From contig QXEO01000235.1 in assembly GCA_007115705.1 (NCBI GenBank), forward strand, positions 1,716,741 through 1,780,740: a stretch of 64,000 nt of DNA. The letters run 5' to 3'. Source of the stretch: Dactylis glomerata. Lineage: Eukaryota > Streptophyta > Magnoliopsida > Poales > Poaceae. The notes under the pieces were generated by a model, which was not told the DNA's origin, searched no databases, and saw only the letters and a program-made list of their open reading frames with translations. A program made the position numbers and the translations under genes. Below, in pieces: positions 32,671 to 46,019 of this stretch. Each line of letters starts with the position of its first letter. Position 1 is the stretch's first letter.

Positions 32671-35577
32671 AAACGCTTTGACCCTAGGATTCAAACCCTT
32701 TAAAGGAGACCTGTAGGTTGGGTAGTGACTATAGGGAGCCATCTTACCTAAACCAATTCTTCTTATGACTTGAGATGGATATTCAATAAAAGAATACTCC
32801 TGACACACTTGAGTCAAATTTTCTTACCTATTTTTCTTAAGTGAAGATAGATATCTTGTTCTATACCATACGGATATGACATCATTAGAGCCTTACATAA
32901 AGGATGGAAGTGGACTATATTTGGTATACAATACATGGTAGTCCAAAGAGAGGATACAACCGGAATGGAAACTATCCTATTGGAAGAAGTATACCAAAGT
33001 CGTTATGTTAAACTCGAGTCATCCAAAACTATAGTAGGATGATTTTAAGGGATGAAGTGAGGATATATGAAGAAGTACCTCAGGTTTAGTCATGTATATG
33101 GACACCCAAGAATGCCATATACAAGTAAGATGTACATGCAGTATAAAAACCTTAATCATGTTAGAGTCACCTGAGAATCTTCACATGACGGAGTAGAACT
33201 TTATAGTAAACCAACAATTTCAAGCTGAAGAGGAAGATGCTCAAGGAGAATGGTGAATGAAATGTTCCAAACCATGGTAAATAGGTCAAGTATACCAAAA
33301 CCATAGTCTTCAGTTGGTGAAGATTAGCATAGCACAATGGAGAAGTTCTATGGAAGTCATGGAGTTCAGTGAACCATGCTTAGTGAAGTATGTATGAGGT
33401 ATAGAAATGTAAGAAGTTTGAGAGAACATGTGAGGATAGTCTTCAATAGGATGGAACGTAAGCTAGAAGTAGTAGTCTTAAAGGAATCTGGATCCGTTAG
33501 AGTGGTTTCCAAACCACTTTGCTCAAAATTACTTGATTGCAATTGGACAATTGGAGTACATATTGAGACAACGAGTAGTAGTCCACCACTAAGTGCATAT
33601 AGCACAATATAAACCTATATTATTTGGTGCTCTAAGGTACACATCTAAGACTGAAATCTAGAGATGTTCTACTAAATTACTATCTCACGGGCTTATGATG
33701 ATGTCTGTTGCCTGCACAAATTTGGATTTTCTTGAATTTTATTGTGTGGCTAGATCTATGCATGAAGTTTACCTTTGATGTGCAAGAGCATGTTGCATCA
33801 TCGAGTTCTTACTTGATGTTATAGTTCTGGATGGTTAAGGGATTCATGTGAGGGAGAGACGAATATATAAGCCAATCAAGCCAAAGGATGAAGAACCACC
33901 AGATAAAGGAAGCCAAAAGAAGGAAGCTTCATTGATACTTCGAAGGAAGATTAGAAGGATCCACAGCTAGTTTAGTAAAATAACAGAAAAATTGGAATTT
34001 AGTAAGACTCTAGTTCTTAAAACACTAGAGGTAACCCTAGATTATTGAGTAGAAACACTAATTAGGTAACTGCAGTTGAGTTTAAGGTACGTGAGCTCAT
34101 TGTTATGCAGCCTTGGTTATGCTTAGTACATCACGGGTTGATTGAGGTGTTGTAGTACCGATGATCCATTCCGGTATTGCCTACTATTTTACTTAGCCTG
34201 GGAGTGGTAACCCTAGTAACCCTCGTTGATAGCGTGACTAAGATACATAACATCTCTGTATAACTTTGCTCCCTCATCCCAAAATCTTGAATTTTCGAAT
34301 GGTGGTTAAGATGTTAGCAATATCTTTCCTTATCTTAGAGTTGTAGTCTTTGTCTATGGACCAAGACTTGTGAGGTTTCGTGTTAACAATGATCGGTGGA
34401 AGCCATTGGTTCGTTTATAGCTCTATTATTTCTTATATTGTTAAACTTATACAATTGTATGTCGTGGATGTCCTCTGGTACAAGAGAAACTCTGCTGGAT
34501 TTCTCCCGTGGCTTTGTATCTAACCTACCATCTGGGTTAGGATAGATAACAATGAGAAAACCCAATTCTCATCAACCTTCAGAACTTTTGGGTAAGGTCC
34601 TACATCCAAAAGTGGAATAGAACACCCTACCTAAGTACATAATCGAAGGATTCGTACCAGATATCCACAATTGTGTGGGTACACCACATATTTTTCCGAG
34701 AAACCATTAGAAAGACGTAGTATTAAAACCGACCAAGAATTATAGTTTAACCTTGGACTCCTAATGGTTAGAGGACAATAAGTTCAAAGATCATTAGAAA
34801 AGTCTAAGGGGGAGAGTTAAGAATTGAATTGGAAGTAGTAGACTCAGTGAGTGGGAAGAACAACTAGTAAGTGGGTCTAAAATGTGATGACATTAGCCTT
34901 ATTTTTATAAGGTGGTCTGAGTCGCTATTTTAATATTAGTCTCACAAGTCCATCACACCGGAAGTCAAAGTTCATACCTCGATGGAGCAATAGTTAAACC
35001 TAAAGTTGGAAAAGGAGAGTAATCAATAGTTTTAAGGAGGAGAGTTCTGGAAAACCAGAGATTTTGAAAGTTGAATAAAGAATGTATGAAGTAAATTTTC
35101 CAAAGACTACGACAAAGGAGTTTGATGATTTTGATCATGAACCGTAGCTAGTATGAACCACAGCTAGAGAGGATGGTATGAGAGTTGACCATAGTCTTGA
35201 ACCTTGAAGACCTATTAAGACCTATGGAGTTAGATTAGAAACCTTGAAAGGGACACAATAAACGTGTCTAATCCATTCTTAGGTGATAAAACCAATAAAT
35301 TAATTATAAAAATTGTTGGAACAACTAGTAGGACCCTATAAGTCATAGAAGGTGTTGAAAATATGGATAATTCAAGAGGATGACCAATAAGAGAAAAGGC
35401 TGAATGGAATTCATGTGACTATTGTTCGGAGTTAGACAACAGAGGATTCAAGGAACACTATGGACAAGGGACATCATCTATATCCAAATTATTTGGATAA
35501 GGAGTTGCAAGATAGATGATATCCACAACAATTTTATCCCACAACGTACGAGAGCGTAAACTTCGGGATGAAGTTTA
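32671..35577 (+). other. LARD internal domain, non-coding
   Basis: About 2.9 kb with many stops in all frames; the longest open frames are below 80 codons and lack known motifs. A conserved RNA structure for packaging is expected for LARDs but was not identified by eye. Confidence 0.8.
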
Positions 35578-35592
35578 GTTTAAGGGGGAGAG
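35578..35592 (+). other. LARD polypurine tract
   Basis: The sequence gtttaagggggagag lies directly before the second LTR at 35595, as required for plus-strand priming. Confidence 0.85.
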
Positions 35593-35594
35593 AC

Positions 35595-38500
35595 TGTAAT
35601 ATCCCAGGATTAGAGGTCACAAAATATAGGCAATAGATGTGTGCATTGCATTCATGCATAAGAAAATCCGAGGAATTTTCACGCATTTAAATAAAACATA
35701 TCAAAGTGATTGGAGTTTCACTTGAGTTGATGGAATTGAAGTAGCTCATCAACTGGAGCGTGATAGACTTCAACATGAACTTTGTTAAAAACCCTTGTTT
35801 TGGGCAGAGATAATCATATTAGTTAAAAGAGAGTTAAGTGAGGAAGAACTAAAATGCTAACACACCATTTTAGAATCCAGTATCTATTCTTACCATGATC
35901 AACATGGTATCCATGGAACCTAAATTATTAATCCCATGACTAGTGTATTATTTAGCTTTAGTAGATGGGGTAAATAAGTTGTCTAGTAAAGCCTAACTTG
36001 ATAAGAAGATATCATCTTAAGGAAGTATGGAGTAGGAAAGCTTCATTGAGTATATCTCTCAACTAGGAGGTAACCATTCCTATGAAAGCCAGCTTGGAGA
36101 CTTTAATCATTTCTCCATATCTCCATTAGGCCAAGTTACTTGATATTGGGGAAGGTATCAAAAGCCTAAACCCTAAGCTCTGGTTTAACTTAGAATTTGT
36201 GTAAGCCACACTAATCATATCTTAGGTCGCTATCTTCTTAATGAGAGTAGTGCAATCTTACCACATTCTCTACCCTCCATTTATTCATTTTGAACCTTAT
36301 TCTATAAATCTCACTTCCACTTCCACTTATGCATCACATGTGTTCCTAAGCAACTCTTCGAATCATGTCATATCTTCAAGCCAAGAATTGAGTTCCAACA
36401 ACTATCCTTATAGTTGAACCTAAACCAATATTCTAGTGGTCAACCCTCATATCAATGTGTACCTAGATCTTAATCTCAAACAAACCTTTCTTGGGGAGAT
36501 AATAAAGATATACCCAAGATATCAGAGTAAAGAATCAAGAAAGAAGTAATGGATTTGAAATAGTACATTGAACATACTATGTCATTAAGAAAAATATGGA
36601 GCTCATAAACTCATATCCTTTATGACATACACACAAATATGGGTTCCCATATTAATATAAATCATAGATAATCATTTTTTGTCAATGATTCCAACTAAAG
36701 GTTCTTACATATCATTAGGATTGAATCTAGGCTTTACCAAGTGATTTGAACAGTCAAATAGCAATGTTTGAAATTATCTCTATTAGGATGCCTACTTAAA
36801 ATCTAGTTGTATTTCGAATTCAAAGAAGAAAATGTACCAACATATTTTCCACCCATGAAATCCAGAGTTAGAAAATATCCTAAAATTATTATAAGAAACC
36901 CTAAATTCAAAACTTGCAAACAGAATTATAATTCAATTAGTAAATACAAAACAGAAAATTAGAAAAAAATTAAACATAAAAAAGACTGGCCGAACCGCCA
37001 GTAGGCCGTAGCATACCGAACCGGCCAAACCAGCCCAGCCCAGCTTACCGCTTCGTTCTATCGCAACGGAGGAAAAGACCGTCTTCGTCTTCCTCTCTCT
37101 GCGCATGGACGACATCGCAGCGACCAGAGCCACGTCGCCGTCGCCGATATGGACTACCCCAGACTCCAACACCCTGCCAGATCATTGTCCTAATCCCCTC
37201 CACACTTCTTCCAGTCAGAGCATTGAGATTAACGCCCAGAACGAGCTCCTAGTCGCCGATGCATCTCGGTAACCATCCTGGTCGTGACGGCGATGATGAC
37301 GAATCCGAGCCCGATAAAAACGCCCAAAGAACCGCCATGCTACGCTTGCTCTTATCCGACCTCTTCCAATCTCTCTCATCCTCTCCATCTTTCTCAGCTC
37401 TCCACAAACTACCACCAGATCTCGCTGCAGTTCATCAGGCAGTCGTCATTTCCGGCCATCCCTTAAATCATGGAGTGGTCTAGTAGCTCCTCCGTGTCCT
37501 CAGGATCATTTAGAGTGAGGGAATCAAGCTGGGGAGCCAGGAATCAAGCTAACAGACGAATTCCCATTTGACAGAGTTCATCGGATTTCCTAATCATGTC
37601 CTCGTCTCCGACCACTACGGTCTGCGTCGACCACACTACAGCCTTGTGGTGAGATTTTGCATTTATTGTTACCTGAATCGCATCCTTGAATCAATTGTAG
37701 CTCTTGTTTGCATCTTGGCCGGAGTTCACCGCCGTGTTTTGCTCACCGGAGTTAACCCCGGTGACCAAAACCAAGCGGAGCCGCTATCTTTTGGTTCACT
37801 GTAATCTTCCGGTTCGAACGCAAGCAGTTGTAGTATCTCGGGAGCCCAACTCCACCGTCTCCGGTGATCACCGGAGTGGTGACATCGTCTACTGCCTAGT
37901 CAGTTAGTTTGACTCAGTCTATGCCAACGTGTCATTCGACCTGGCCCTGACCCTACTGGTCAGTGGCTGTAGCTTAAATCCTCTCGGTATAAAGAGTAAG
38001 TCTTTGTCAATTAGAATTTCAGAAATAGACTTAAATCTTTAGAAAATCATAACTAATTCAAATAAGATCATAAAAATGCAAATAACATATAAAAATGATC
38101 ACAAAAATAATTCCTATTTATTTATGCTATAGTATCTTATACTTGTGTAAAATAAAATTGCATGAAATTAGGAACTATGTTTAAGTAATATTTTCAAATT
38201 TGAGTTTGAACCAAATCTGAAAATCAAATAATTTTTCCTAATAAAAAAATAAATGTTTGTACACTCAAATAACTTTATTGCAATAACATTTCATTATCCT
38301 AAAATATTAATTTTTAACTTCATCATTAGGATTTTAAAACCCTAAAATCTATTTTTCCTAAATAATTTTAAAAGTGCTAAATTAAGGAAAAATCTTATGT
38401 GACTATAAAGTTGTGTTTTGGAATTGTTTCTTAATTCTAAAACATTATTCAACAATTGTATAATTAAAAACTACTCTTATAACTATTAAATCAATTTTAA

Positions 38501-40763
38501 ATCATTTAAAATTTGACTTAAATCCTAAAGTTATTTTTATTAAATTCTAAAATTTATGAAAAAAATTAAATAAGTATTAACTTGTGTTTAGACTTTATTT
38601 TCAACTACAATCCATTAAGTGAAAATTGGTTATTAATAGTTACTTGTAATCATGAGAAGTTATTAACTTAATTATGCAACTACTTATAAAATTATGAACT
38701 AAACTCTATCCAATAGTAGTAAAAGGAATCATCTTTTAGTAATAAGTCCTAGAGTCCTAGGATGAAAATCTGATAACTCAAAGTAAACCTAAGTACTAGA
38801 ATCCATTAAGAAATATGTTCTTCTAACGTTATTCTATTAAAAGATCTGGACTGAGTCGATGAACCATTTCTTTTAATCTGAAGGTAAATAAAGTGCTCAC
38901 GCTCACTAAGATTGTTGTCAACCCTAAAAATAACTAGGTATTACTCTATTGATATAATTTACTTCAACATTGCTTTCCTTTGATAAACTAAGTGATTACT
39001 AATCATAGATGCAACTTAAAATTGCTACTTTCATGTCTTCACCATTAATCATTATTCCCTTGTAGATAGGAATAATACTAAACCCTAAAAGAATATCCTT
39101 GTGCTAAGCTTTATTCTTTCACTTATACATGGAAGTAAGTTAACCTAAAACCCTTGACAACCTTGTGTGTGTGGATTGAATCTAAAATTGCAACACATTG
39201 CTAAAAACTCATCATAACTCAATAAAGACCAAATCACCGGGGTCAGGGTATGCTTAGAACGATGCATAGCATATATTATGCATATCATGCTGCAATCTTC
39301 TAACATCATCCTTACCGGATGATGATTGCTATTTCAAAATTTGGATTTCTCCTGTATCGAAGTTATTGACTTGCATAATCTTGCAGTCAAAAAGGCAAGT
39401 TCACTCTTGCTCATACCTTTTGATTATTTTTTATCAAATTTCTTGAAAAGCTATACCTGTGGTATTACTACTGCATATAAAAGCAAAAGGTTCTCTTTCT
39501 ATAATTAATATGACTAGCTGGTTGTCGACCCGAGTGGTGATAACCTAGGATGGCTAGCAAATGGAACCATGGTATGATTGTTGTGGTGGAGGTTCCATTT
39601 GCATGGGAAAGTAAACCCTAGGATTAATAACAAATGTCGCCAGTGATTCTTGCGCCGTATAATATGCGTTAACCATGAGATCTGGAATGGGATGGGAAAG
39701 TCAGCTGGATCTTCTTCCTTTCGCATGTCAACGGAGGACCTTACTGGAGAGTCAGGATGTAATTCGGACTTGGCCGTGGCCTGACGACAAAGGGTGGGAC
39801 CCCTAAGTTCCCCCGGTACCTGGTGTCTATGATGGATTGTCGGGTTCAGGAAGTAATTCGGGGCTCGCCGTGGGCTATGCCGTAATTCGGGGCTTACCGT
39901 GTCCTGAGCGAAGCAAAAGGGTGGGCATGCGGGGCGCGGAGAAGGGCAGTGATTGGCTTGGATCTTATACTGGGCCGCATACCAAAGTGTGTGGACGGGA
40001 AAGTACGCCCGGTTGTGCAACAAGGATAAGGTCTCTCATGGGTAAAGCAACGCACCTCTGCAGAGTTATCAAATTGTGGCTTGTCACTCCTTGTTCTGGG
40101 AAGGAACTGCGAACGCGGCAGGAAAGGAACTCCATGAAATTCTAGTAAACCCGTGAAGGCTGACGGACATAGTTCTTCAGAATAAAAGCAACCTCTTGAA
40201 GAAATGTTTACGAAAACTTGCATTGCCAAATGCCTCTTGGGTCTACTGCTGTAGATAGTGCATAAAACACTTTATTCCCTATATGAACTTGCTGGGTAAC
40301 GCTCGTTACTCACCCCACTCCCTCTTAACCCTTGCTTAGATTGGAGGCATCAGGAGGTGGCAATCCCAATGAACCGAAGTTGAAGAAGTCTTGATCAAAG
40401 GTGGGAGCTATCAGTGGAGTCAATAACCATATCAAGCTTAGTGGAAAACTAGAATAGGAATAGAAGGGAACCAAATCCCTAATCCTAGAACCTAAGTAGA
40501 TAGGTTAATTCTGTAGTTTGAGTAGTAAGCCAACTGCATTAGCTGTAGCTTTAGTTCAGTCTTCAATGTAGTCTTTCTCGATGGTAGTCGCCAGAACTAT
40601 ACCTCTACCTATTGAGGAGGTTCTGAAGATCTTCTGTGTGATGAAAATTGTAATTATATAGTCATGCCACTCTGAGGGATGTAATACTAGTGAGACGGTG
40701 TTTCATTGGTGTTATGTCAATGACTTGCATACTACACATGCAGTGGTATGCTGGGTCACCGCA
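35595..40763 (+). repeat. LARD 3' LTR
   Basis: A 5,169-bp copy of the 5' LTR, ending ..caccgca and followed by tttcc. Relative to the 5' LTR it lacks about 27 bp near 40667 (the ttggacctgcgatgtttctg region). Its GC-rich island is at about 36980-37910. Confidence 0.92.
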
Positions 40764-40768
40764 TTTCC

Positions 40769-41838
40769 TTTCTCAAACCATGGCTAACCGATTCCATCGG
40801 GTGCCCACCAACTTTCACATACCATAGAGGAGTGCCTTTTTTCTTTCTCTTTTTTTAGATTAGATTACAATGGTCTGACCAGGTCCCTTGCAAAATTAAT
40901 GACAAGCAGATGAAGCTGCCTAGTCGAGGGGTACTAAATTTAATATGGAAGATAGCAATTCCGACCACTATGTCCTTATGAGCTAAAAACAGTGGCACAA
41001 AATGAGAAGTATTTGAAAGTTTTGAAAGGTAGCACATGAAAATTTACTTGGAATGGCTTGCAAATACCATGCATAGGAATTTATAGTGGACTCTTTGGGG
41101 TTACTTGGTTTTCAGGAGTTGGATGCATGAGAAGTATTCCCTCGCAGTACAAGTGATGGCTAGCAAAAGACTGGGAAGCGACAATCGAGAGAGCAATAAC
41201 TGTCATAATCATGCTTGCGACAAAACAAAATTAATATAGGCATAAAAATGATACAAGAACTCTGAGGCAAAGTAAATCATCGAGGCTTAATTGACTTTTT
41301 GTTCAGTCATATGCATGCTTGAGCATGTGCCAAGTCGATTCAAATGAAACTTTCAGAGGAGGATACCACAATATCATACCATATTATGAATAAAACAATG
41401 CAAGCAAGCGTCTACATGACATGCTACAAAACTATTAGTAAATTGAAACTAATCATATGAGAGCAAGAACTACAAAGCATCCATTAGATAACATATACCT
41501 TACATGAACCGACTAAGCATGTCCACATAGATGAGTATATGTACAAAAATGAAAACAAATAGAGTTCATACCAGCCTCTTACCACATCTCGGAATGTCAT
41601 ATGTCATCATTATTGCCTATCACTTGTGTGGCTTGAATAATATGAAGTGAATACCAAGCTCCAATGGAGTCACGGGAGACTGAACTCTGCAACAAACCCT
41701 ACAAAACTGAAGAAGAACAACAAATATTTTTGGGTTTTCGAATTTTTGAAATAAGAACGGAAGGAACAGCAAACAAAGCAAAATATTTTTGGATTTTTCA
41801 AATATCAAACCGAAAATAGCAAGTAAAGCAAACCAAAG
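40769..41838 (-). repeat. Element C 3' internal region, right part
   Basis: This continues the non-coding 3' domain of element C after the LARD. No gene is seen on either strand; the sequence is AT-rich with pyrimidine-rich stretches. Confidence 0.75.
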
Positions 41839-43166
41839 CTAGAAAACTAAAAAGACAAACAAAGAGAAACAACGGAAATATTTTTGGTCTTTTTGTGTTT
41901 TGGGAAGTAGTAATAAGAACAAGAACAACAAAGAAAGCGAAATATGGATATACAAAGTACCAACAAAATATGATATATAGATGAGTGAATCGTCGGCGTA
42001 CCTCCCCCCAAGCTTAGGCTTTTGGCCTAAGTGGAGATCAATCCCAGCTTGACCATGAAGTGACGTCCCCAAAATATGACGAAGAAGCACCTTCATCCTG
42101 ATATGAGCTCGAGGGCGCCCGGTGTGGTACGCGGTGTAGTGATCGGCCGGCGCCTCCTCTTCCTCCTGGTCCACAGCGCCATGTTGTACATGGAAGCCGA
42201 GCAACCCAAGCTGCTCGTCCAACTCCTCCTTCGAGCGCGGCCATGGCCTCCTGTGAATACTGAACAAACTGGGTTGCGGCAAGGGAACTTCCCTTTCCTC
42301 TCCATCAGTGAATAACATTCTATAAACTAATTTCCCTGCACAAGAGTTAGCAGTAACAAAGTGATGGAGCTTCATGGCAGCAATATCGAGCCTCTATGGA
42401 GCCAACAATATATCATGAGGAGCAATAGAAAGTCCTAGAGCAGCAACAATGTGCGCAGCAATAATGCCTCCATAAATAGGTCCCCTAGCGGCTAGGCAAC
42501 GAGCAATAAGAGCACCGAGATTATACTTCTTGCTAACATCAAGAGCGGTAGCTAGAAAAGCTAAATGATAGTTAGAGATATTGCTAGTGTCCCCCTACCA
42601 AGAATACTAGTGGCAAGATAGTAAGTAAAATATCTAATAGCTGGGAGTTGAATGTTTCTTATCTTGCCACGCTGTGCTATGCGGTCATCATTATTAGTTA
42701 CTCCTCGATAGAGCTCCAACAAATCTGTGGGTTGCTGCAGCATCTTCTTGGCTATCCCAAACATGGGAATACCTAAAATATCACAAAACTTCTCCAAAGA
42801 CATGGTGATAGACTTATCATAAATCTTAAATGCAATGGAAGGCTTGAAATGAGAGTTAGTGAATTTAAAGATTTCAACAAAAATCTTTGTGAGCAGAGCA
42901 TATTGATTACTCTCATCCGTCATGTATGTAGTCAATCCAACCCTGTTAACAAGGAGTAAGAAATCCTCAAGAATCCCTGCATCACTCAAAAAGTTAACAC
43001 AAGGGAAGGTGGATGGATGCGCATCTCCATCATCCCCCTCTTCGCCAATGTTTGGTGACATAAGATCTTCATTGTAGGATGTCCTATATTGAGCAGTGGA
43101 TCTTGAAGGCCTTGATGACCTTGGTGCTTCTCTTTCAAAGACTTCTCCATAGGTGTAGTTGTCCAT
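41839..43166 (-). pseudogene. Athila ORF1-like protein of element C, frameshifted
   Basis: The minus-strand ATG at 43164-43166 opens 201 codons, with motifs such as FKPSIAFKIYDKSITMSLEKF and AIRYFTYYLATSILGRGTLA. A frame change near 42590, in a run of G on the coding strand, moves the recognisable sequence to another frame (NYHLAFLATALD, then RCLAARGPIYGGIIAAHI). A TAG at 42394-42396 follows. The frame then continues into a proline- and glutamate-rich tail that covers the internal polypurine tract at 42001-42015. The type resembles the Athila ORF1 / plant transposon protein group, of unknown function. It occupies the position where pol or env would lie. Confidence 0.65.
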
Positions 43167-43989
43167 TTCCCTTTTCTGAAATATTTAACAAACCTCATAA
43201 AAATGATTTTGAGACAAACAAATGTAGGGAACTACTATAGGGAGTTACTAGAGGGCTAACATGCATCAAAATAACATTTCTAAGCAATAGAACAAGCATG
43301 CAAACTCATTTCACCTGTCACCTATAGAGCTAAAATACTCAAGAAATACTCCACTAAACAAAATTCTACTTGGACAATCGAAGGAGTCATATACCGGAGA
43401 ACAAATGCTCCAAATCTCAGATGCAAAGATGGGCTGAGCAAGGAGATCAAAAAATCGTGATGGAGAGCAGCAAGAACATGGGTTTGAGCTGGGGTGTTGA
43501 GATATTTCGGGAGAAAGAAAGAAGTGAGGATGAAGAGATAAGTGAGAGGCCGAGGGGGCCCCTCACCATGGGTGGGCGCGACAAGGCTTTGGCCACGCCC
43601 CCTGGTGGTGAGGTGGCTTGGTGGGTCCCCCTGAGGTCTCCCAGGTGCCTCTCTGCCCCATTTTTTACATAAAAATTTAAAAAGATTTTTCTGGAATTTT
43701 TCGAGAAACTATATTTTTGAGGATTTTTCAGTAAAATGATAAGAGAATAAAACTCGGGAAAACAAAGATGGAACAATAGAAAGCAAATCCAACCCAACCT
43801 TACAGCAGCTCTAAGATACTCTAATATGAAACTAAACAGCGGAAACGAAAATGAACAAGGTAGAAACAAAAGTAAATGCGGTGAAAACATAGTTTTGTTC
43901 ATTTGAAAACTGCTTTGTTAACAAGGTTGATCATGTCTTGTTACCAAACCACTTTTCTATGAAGCAAAACTTTACATTTCACTAAATGA
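43167..43989 (-). other. Element C spacer between protease and ORF1-like frame
   Basis: No gene is seen. At 43561-43612 it contains a hairpin of the same kind as in the LTRs (left arm cctcaccatgggtgggcg, right arm cgccccctggtggtgagg). Confidence 0.6.
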
Positions 43990-44398
43990 TTATGTTACCT
44001 CGACCTTGATAGGCATAGTCCCAATCATAACAATTTGATATTCTTCTTTGGGCTTGGGCTCTGAACAAATAATTTGACCAACCCTCATGGTCTCAATATT
44101 CATGATTGAATTTAGAGCATATTTTCTATCAATCTTCTTGGGAAAATAGACCATGTGCTCTTTATCATTGACATTAAAAGTTACTTTTCCTTGATTGCAA
44201 TCAATAACGGCACCTGCAGTGTTTAGAAATGGTCTCCCAAGAATAATAGACATATTGTCGTCTTCTGGCATTTCCAACACAACAAAGTTAGTCAATATCA
44301 AACAATTATTAGCAACCTGAACAGGAACATTCTCATATATACCAATAGGAATAGTAGTGGACTTATCAGCCATTTGCAAAGATATATCAGTCGATATC
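43990..44398 (-). pseudogene. gag-pro: Element C protease, C-terminal part
   Basis: The minus-strand frame covers the second half of the aspartic protease (ILTNFVVLEMPEDDNMSIILG, then RPFLNTAGAVIDC) and ends with a stop at 43990. Its N-terminal half, with the catalytic DLGAG, lies at 52750 and beyond, beyond element D. The frame reading past 44398 belongs to the LTR of D, not to this gene. Confidence 0.88.
44394..44398. repeat. TSD of element D, left copy
   Basis: The 5 bp atatc is repeated at 52745-52749. Removing D joins the two halves of the element C protease. Confidence 0.92.
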
Positions 44399-46019
44399 TG
44401 ATGCGGGCAGATAACCACCCAGTTGGGAACCCCGAGAGGAAGGTATGATGAGCACAGTAGCAAGTCTTCCCTCAGTAAGAAACCGAGGTCTATCGAACCA
44501 GTAGGAAAAAGCCAAACTTTAGAAGGTGATGCCTGCTAGCTTCGTGACAGCTTTGGACAATTTATAAGGCGCCTTGTCCAGGGCTTTGCTTTGCACAAGC
44601 AGCAACGTGGAACCTGCACACAACACAACCAAGAACTTTGCTCCCAACTTACGATGAGGTTGTCAATCTCACCGGTTTGCTGTAAACAAAGGATTGAGCG
44701 TATCGAGTGGAAAGCAATAGTAGTATGCGAGAAAGTAAATAGTGCGAGTAAAAGTAAACAGTAATAGCAATATAAAGGAAATTGGACCAGGATCCATAGT
44801 TCACTAGTGGTGTCTCTCCATAAGATAAATAACGACATGCTGGGTAAACAAATTACAGTTGGGCAATTGATAGAATAAAGATAACGTGCATATGTCACGA
44901 GGATCACTATGAGATTTACTCTGGGCATTACAACAAAATACATAGACCGCCATCCAACTACATCTATGCCTAATAATCCACTCGCGGGGAATCATCTGAG
45001 GACCCCTTGAGTATTAAGTTGCGAACAGCAGATAACTGCATTAAGCAAAGTGTGTAATGTAAACAAAACGAATGTCCTTGGACACAAGATTGTTGTTTTC
45101 TCCCTAGTGGCAACAGCACATCTACAACCTTAGAGGTTTCTGTCACTCCCCCATATTAAATAGAGGCATGAACCCAACTATCGAGCATAAATACCCCCTC
45201 TTGGAGTCACTAGTATCTACTTGGCCAAGATAGCTACTAACAACAGAGAGCATGCAAGATCATAAACAACATAGAGATAAAATTCAGAACATCAACTTAA
45301 TATAACACCAATATTCATCGGATCCCAACAAACACAACATGTAGAATTACATAAAGATGATCTCGATCATGTAAAGAAGCTCACGAGATCTAAACATGAA
45401 GCACATGTTGGAGAAGACAACCATCTAGCTACTGCTATGGACCCATAGTCCAAGGTAGACTACTCACTCATCACGCCGGAGGCAAGCATGGCAATGAAGA
45501 AGACCTCCGGTGGCGATTCCCCTCTCTGGCAGGGTGCCGGGAAGAGCTTCTGGACCCTCCCGATCTCGGGTCGACGAGGGCGGCGGATCGCGATGTGTTT
45601 CTGGAAAATTGATCGGGTCTTTAGGTTTTTCCCGTCAAGGGGTCTTTATAGGAGAAGGGGCGGCGTCAGGAGTGGACCAGGGCGGCCTCACCCATAGGGG
45701 GCGCGGGCCAGGGGCTGGCCGCGCCGCCCTATGGTGTGGCTGGCTCGTGGCCCCCTCTGTATCCTCTTCGGTCTTCGCTAAGCTTCGGTAAAAATAGGAG
45801 GTTCGGCTTTTGTTTCGTCCAATTCCGAGAATATTTCCTGTGTAACTTTTCTGAAACACAAAAACAGCAGAAAACAGGGAACTGGCACTGTGGCATCTTG
45901 TTAATAGGTTAGTTCCGGAAAATGCATCAAAATGCCACGAAGTGTAACAAAACACTAAGCAAATGGTGTAAGAACAAGCATGGAGCATCAAAAATTATAG
46001 ATACGTTTGATACGTATCA
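44399..46019 (-). repeat. 3' LTR of element D
   Basis: It begins tgatgcgggc and ends tacgtatca on the plus strand, 1,621 bp. The hairpin is at 45685-45740. The polypurine tract adjoins at 46021-46034. Confidence 0.92.

Larger units (their letters stand above)
27462..40763 (+). mobile_element. Sukkula-like LARD, large non-autonomous LTR retrotransposon
   Basis: Two LTRs of 5,195 and 5,169 bp flank a 2,938-bp internal region. There are a perfect TSD, a tRNA-iMet-type PBS and a polypurine tract, but no gag, protease, RT or integrase. This is the definition of a LARD. The TGTAATATCCCAGG start and the proportions resemble barley Sukkula; the name is by recall. It must depend on proteins from another element. 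The LTRs differ by scattered substitutions and a 27-bp deletion near 40670, so it is among the younger insertions here. Confidence 0.9.

Noticed and set aside
43447..43902. 151-codon minus-strand ORF in element C
   Set aside because: It is hydrophobic and low in complexity, overlaps the hairpin region and has no similarity to known retroelement proteins.
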